Shown here: positions 60,875-64,000 of the stretch, in pieces
Position numbering within the stretch: position 1 is the stretch's first letter
How the letters are laid out: every line of letters begins with the position of its first letter
NCBI GenBank assembly: GCA_965228545.1
Contig: OZ245822.1
Coordinates: 1,736,001 to 1,800,000 of the forward strand
Direction of reading: 5' to 3'
Source: HXMU1420-13 sp965228545
GTDB lineage: Bacteria; Bacteroidota; Rhodothermia; Balneolales; Balneolaceae
Length of the DNA: 64,000 bases
Translations under genes and position numbers: made by a program
The notes under the pieces: model-generated
What the model was told of the DNA's origin: nothing
Database searches by the model: none
What the model saw: only the letters and a program-made list of their open reading frames with translations

Positions 60875-61261
60875 ATGTTATACAAAGAGTTAACGCATCG
60901 AATAATTGGGTGTGCAATGGAAGTCCATTCAACACTTGGAAATGGGTTTCAGGAAGTTATTTATCAACGATGTTTGGCGATCGAACTTACAAACAGGGGA
61001 TTAAACTTTCATCGGGAATTCGAAATGGATATATATTACAAATCTACGCATGTTGGAAAAAGAAGAGCAGATTTTCTTATCGAGGGAAGTATCCTTTTAG
61101 AAATAAAAGCATTGATTCAGCTTGAAGATGCACATTTAGCACAGGCTATGAATTATCTTGAAGCTTACAAGCTACCCATTGGGTTACTTATAAATTTTGG
61201 CTCAAAAAGTTTGCAATACAAACGAATCCACAACAACAAAATAAATCAAGTAAATCCCTAA
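60875..61261 (+). CDS. GxxExxY protein (PD-(D/E)XK-like)
   Basis: A 128-residue GxxExxY-family protein. The motif is HSTLGNGFQEVIYQRCLAIE. A nuclease-like core follows: VGKRRADFLIEGSILLEIKA, with the D...E-x-K arrangement of PD-(D/E)XK enzymes. The function of the family is not established. The C-terminal residues and stop codon come from the right inverted repeat (stop 61259-61261, repeat 61243-61279), so the repeat is part of the gene. It is probably an inserted cassette after the HAD gene. An overlapping frame (60853-61125) is a shadow. Confidence 0.9.
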   Translation: MLYKELTHRIIGCAMEVHSTLGNGFQEVIYQRCLAIELTNRGLNFHREFEMDIYYKSTHVGKRRADFLIEGSILLEIKALIQLEDAHLAQAMNYLEAYKLPIGLLINFGSKSLQYKRIHNNKINQVNP

Positions 61262-61279
61262 ATCCTTTAAATCAAGGTC
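61243..61279 (-). repeat. Inverted repeat, right border of the GxxExxY cassette
   Basis: Reverse-complement counterpart of 60791-60828 with about four mismatches. It encodes the last residues and stop codon of the GxxExxY protein. Confidence 0.85.
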
Positions 61280-61321
61280 AATAGTGACTTGAAATTTGGT
61301 TTACCTCAACCATCAGCAAAC

Positions 61322-61349
61322 AAAAAAGCCTTCCGAAGAAGGCTTTTTT
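61322..61349. terminator. Bidirectional terminator
   Basis: A perfect 12-bp stem (61322-61333 with 61338-61349) with 4-nt loop. Its A-rich left end and T-rich right end form a terminator on both strands, serving the convergent GxxExxY and S9 peptidase genes. Confidence 0.92.
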
Positions 61350-61353
61350 AAAA

Positions 61354-63801
61354 TTAATCTACAGCTGTTTCAATCTGTTCTAGCTCTCTTGGCTCGGCTT
61401 CTTTTACATATTGATTCATCCATTCGGTTTGCTCATATAACATGTGTAGCAGTGATTCCCTAGCCGAATAGCCATGACTTTCATGCGGTAACATCACCAA
61501 TTTAACGGTGCCCCCTAATCCACTTACAGCGCCATACATACGCTTACTCTGAATCGGAAACGTTCCCGAATTGTTATCCACTTCGCCATGGATCAGCAGC
61601 AATGGCTCATTAATTTTTTCCGCATTCATAAAAGGCGACATTGTGAAATAGATTTCAGGTGCTTCCCAAAAGGTGCGCGGTTCTGCTTGAAAACCAAATG
61701 GGGTTAAAGAACGGTTATAGGCTCCACTACGAGCGATACCTGCTCGGAAAATATCAGAATGTGCCAGCAAGTTAGCCGTCATAAACGCGCCGTAACTATG
61801 GCCGCCAACGCCTACACGTTCTGGATCTCCGATTCCCATTTCGTCAATTTTATCCACAATCGCTTGGCCATTTGCTACTAACTGTTCAACAAAAGTATCG
61901 TTAGGCTGTTGGTCACCTTCACCAATAATGGGCATCGCCGCACTTTCTACTACGGCGAATCCTTCGGTTAACATAAAATGGGGTCCCCAATAACCAACGT
62001 TTGTAAATCTGTATGGAGAGGTTGTAACCTGACTCGCCGCAGCTGCACTTTTAAACTCACGGGGATACGCCCACACCAACGTAGGAAGTCGCCCATCTCG
62101 TTCTTTATCATATCCTGGTGGCAGATAAACCGTAGCGGATAGATCAACCCCATCAGATCGTTTATAGGTGATGAATTCCTTTTTTACATCTTTCAGATCG
62201 GGAGTAGGATGCTCAAAAAATGTAAGTTGTTTCATAGATTCCGCATCTAAATCACGCATAAAATAGTTGGGCTGCTCGGTCACAGATTCTCTACGTGTTA
62301 TGATCTTGCTCCCCTCATCATCCAAAACTTCAACCAAATATTCATAATATGGCGCTTTTGAACGCCATAGTTCTTCTGCGTTGCCAGATATTAAATCAAA
62401 AGAAGTAAGAAATGGTTGATTTCCTTCCGGCGAGTATCCTTGTCCCGACATCAAAACCGCCGCTCCATTATCAACTGTATGGAGAACATAGGTACCATAT
62501 TTTGATCGTTTGAACTCCGGCGTGCCCGGATCGGTATATCGATCTTCGATACTTCTATCAAATATGAGCTCTGTGGTTTTATTGGCAGGATCAACCATCC
62601 AAGTGCGGCCTTGGCGCGAAGGTCTCCAGTATTCGTTGGCCAGAGCAAATCCTTCCTCACTCCAAGAGATACCTCTATATCGGTATTCCAGATCAATAAT
62701 TTGCGTAGGATTACCGGTTAAAGGAACCTGCTGCATTAAAATTCGATCTCTTTTCTCAACTTCGCGATATTGATCACCACCATCTAAGGCTTCTACCCAA
62801 ACTAAGGTTGCCGGCTGATCTGCTCGCCAGTTAATGGAACGTGGACCTTCATAAGTTGACGAAAAACCAATTGGAATTTGATCTCGAAGTGGTAAATCAG
62901 CAACTACTGATACCAATTTTCCTTTACGATCGATGACACGGGTTTGATTTGGAAATCTGAAAACAGGAACTCTGTATGAGTAAGGAGTTTTAATTTCGGT
63001 TAGTAACAAATACTCGTTGTTTGGACTCAGACTGATTCCTGTAAAAATCCCGGCATCGCTTACAGCCTTCGCCTTTCCTTTGAGATCTACTTCCATAATC
63101 TGTGAAGTGAAATAGTAATCGAATAGCTCTTCATCGTGCTTATTTTGCAACAAATCTTGATAGGTGCGCGCCGGAGTAGCACTACCACTACTTTCTTCAA
63201 CAGTAGGTCCGAACGGGATTATACTTTCCGTTGGAGCTTCACCTCTGTTTTTTGGTACAACCTGAACAAATATTGATTTCGAATCACGGCTCCATGTCAT
63301 TGGTGTACCATAGGTATCGTTTATTTCTATATCACCAGTACGAGTTGCTTTTCCGTTTGAAGCATTTACAATCCAAAGTTCAATGCGATTACTAGCATGC
63401 AACAAAAATGCAGCATGTTTGCCATCGGGCGACCAATTTACGTCGGTAATTTTCGGATTATCCGGAAGTCCGGTTACTTCTACATCTTTGCCCGAAGCAA
63501 TGGTGCGAAAGGTAATACCATTCATGGTTCGCGCTCGGGAAGGCCCCGAAGTTCTAGGATTGATTCGAATTCCAGCTAAACGTAATTCCGGTTGAGCAAC
63601 TTCTTCGATGGAAGGCCTTCCGGGGCGATGTAAAAGCGCCATTTTATCACCAGCTGGTGAGATACTGATATATGGAGTCGCATCGCCATCCACTAAATCG
63701 GTCATAGCTTGCGATGGTTCCTGATAGCCATATTGGGCCAGCACATTACCGGAAAGCAGCAATGCGAATATCAAGGAAAGTACTGTACTGTTTGTTTTCA
63801 T
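61354..63801 (-). CDS. Secreted S9-family (prolyl oligopeptidase-type) peptidase
   Basis: An 815-residue exported peptidase with a signal peptide (about 1-22, ending VLAQ). The N-terminal two thirds are beta-propeller-like WD/TolB-type strands (DVNWSPDGKHAAFLLHASNR, GISLSPNNEYLLLTEI). The C-terminal alpha/beta-hydrolase has the nucleophile in GVGGHSYGAFMTANLLAHSD, the Asp in LLIHGEVDNNSGTFP and the His in MLPHESHGYSARES. It resembles the S9C or glutamyl-aminopeptidase-like group. It is probably periplasmic and used to degrade peptides. It has its own terminator and a promoter region toward 63885. Confidence 0.93.
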   Translation of the reverse strand: MKTNSTVLSLIFALLLSGNVLAQYGYQEPSQAMTDLVDGDATPYISISPAGDKMALLHRPGRPSIEEVAQPELRLAGIRINPRTSGPSRARTMNGITFRTIASGKDVEVTGLPDNPKITDVNWSPDGKHAAFLLHASNRIELWIVNASNGKATRTGDIEINDTYGTPMTWSRDSKSIFVQVVPKNRGEAPTESIIPFGPTVEESSGSATPARTYQDLLQNKHDEELFDYYFTSQIMEVDLKGKAKAVSDAGIFTGISLSPNNEYLLLTEIKTPYSYRVPVFRFPNQTRVIDRKGKLVSVVADLPLRDQIPIGFSSTYEGPRSINWRADQPATLVWVEALDGGDQYREVEKRDRILMQQVPLTGNPTQIIDLEYRYRGISWSEEGFALANEYWRPSRQGRTWMVDPANKTTELIFDRSIEDRYTDPGTPEFKRSKYGTYVLHTVDNGAAVLMSGQGYSPEGNQPFLTSFDLISGNAEELWRSKAPYYEYLVEVLDDEGSKIITRRESVTEQPNYFMRDLDAESMKQLTFFEHPTPDLKDVKKEFITYKRSDGVDLSATVYLPPGYDKERDGRLPTLVWAYPREFKSAAAASQVTTSPYRFTNVGYWGPHFMLTEGFAVVESAAMPIIGEGDQQPNDTFVEQLVANGQAIVDKIDEMGIGDPERVGVGGHSYGAFMTANLLAHSDIFRAGIARSGAYNRSLTPFGFQAEPRTFWEAPEIYFTMSPFMNAEKINEPLLLIHGEVDNNSGTFPIQSKRMYGAVSGLGGTVKLVMLPHESHGYSARESLLHMLYEQTEWMNQYVKEAEPRELEQIETAVD

Positions 63802-63884
63802 GAATTATGGTATTTGTTGCAAAGGATGCGAAATAAATCCACATAATTCAGAACTAGCAAGCAATAATCTGTTAAAAAATACTC

Positions 63885-64000
63885 TTAATTTAAGCTCAGT
63901 CTATACAACAAGATTGCCGCTCTTTTAGCTTGTCTTGGAAATTGATTGATATATCCTAACTCGTTTACTGTGTGTCCATCGGTACCGCTCATCCCGAGAG
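63885..64000 (-). CDS. C-terminal end of an unidentified protein (cut by window edge)
   Basis: An open frame enters from the right edge on the minus strand and ends at 63885-63887 after about 38 codons. The visible tail reads LGMSGTDGHTVNELGYINQF, then PRQAKRAAILLYRLSLN. It might be the C-terminus of a metallopeptidase such as an M20/M28 enzyme, but this is a guess from a short fragment. The 83 bp between it and the S9 peptidase start hold no further feature I can support. Confidence 0.5.
   Translation of the reverse strand, partial: LGMSGTDGHTVNELGYINQFPRQAKRAAILLYRLSLN

Noticed and set aside
60853..61125. Alternative 90-residue frame overlapping the GxxExxY gene
   Set aside because: The GxxExxY frame has a clear family motif and nuclease-like core; this frame is a shadow without family features.

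Overview
The window is 64 kb of a bacterial chromosome of moderate GC, tightly packed with protein genes on both strands. I see no rRNA, tRNA, transposase or CRISPR array. The organism is probably a member of the Balneolales / Rhodothermota or a close relative of the Bacteroidota. The evidence is two secreted proteins ending in a type IX secretion (T9SS) sorting domain with the NYPNPFNP signature, a DNA polymerase III alpha subunit with an N-terminal fused proofreading exonuclease, DUF1501/DUF1800, DUF5916, CHRD and DUF4412 secreted proteins, and an S9 peptidase. The lineage is inferred from gene content, not from a marker gene.

Layout. 1-6.4 kb: start of pyrG, a glycerophosphodiesterase, rlmB, a NamZ-like muramidase, ndk and a START-like/zinc-ribbon class III nucleotide cyclase. 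6.4-13.7 kb: mgsA with a YyaL-type thioredoxin-domain protein, then an ECF sigma / anti-sigma pair followed by a four-repeat CHRD protein exported by T9SS. 13.8-21.5 kb: mnmA, a secreted glycoside hydrolase, DsrE-like, HNH, a PiT-like membrane protein, an RsbW-like kinase, a RluA-type synthase and a DUF2490 protein. 21.7-27.8 kb: a tripartite RND efflux operon and trxA. 27.9-35.4 kb: a DNA-polymerase island with dnaE, a DUF3800 gene lying between 50-bp direct repeats, and umuD-umuC split by a four-helix-bundle gene. 35.5-46.7 kb: a 2-hydroxyacid dehydrogenase, ilvE-crcB with an appended ParE-type toxin-antitoxin pair, ppc, tag, a VapBC pair, a DUF5916 outer-membrane protein and an APC permease. 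46.8-50.9 kb: a persulfide/thiosulfate module (TauE, metallo-beta-lactamase-rhodanese, two YeeE/YedE halves) divergent from a GntR/UTRA regulator with a strong dyad operator. 50.9-57.5 kb: DinB, a glycosyltransferase plus LpxH-like phosphoesterase, OsmC, a DUF1501-DUF1800 pair and a lipoprotein. 57.5-61.3 kb: a glutamine-synthetase-like / kinase-like / HAD operon and a GxxExxY gene. 61.3-64 kb: an S9 peptidase and the tail of an unidentified gene.

The most unusual theme is a set of short-period repeats (7-9 bp units) that start within a few bases of stop codons. In three places they form inverted pairs around a small accessory module: a four-helix-bundle gene between umuD and umuC, VapBC between tag and the DUF5916 gene, and a GxxExxY gene after the HAD gene. 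In other places the arrays stand without cargo. This looks like a common architecture for palindrome-bounded small gene insertions. The second notable point is that UmuD has an intact frame but lacks both catalytic residues (Ser to Ala, Lys to Arg) and the usual Cys at its cleavage site.
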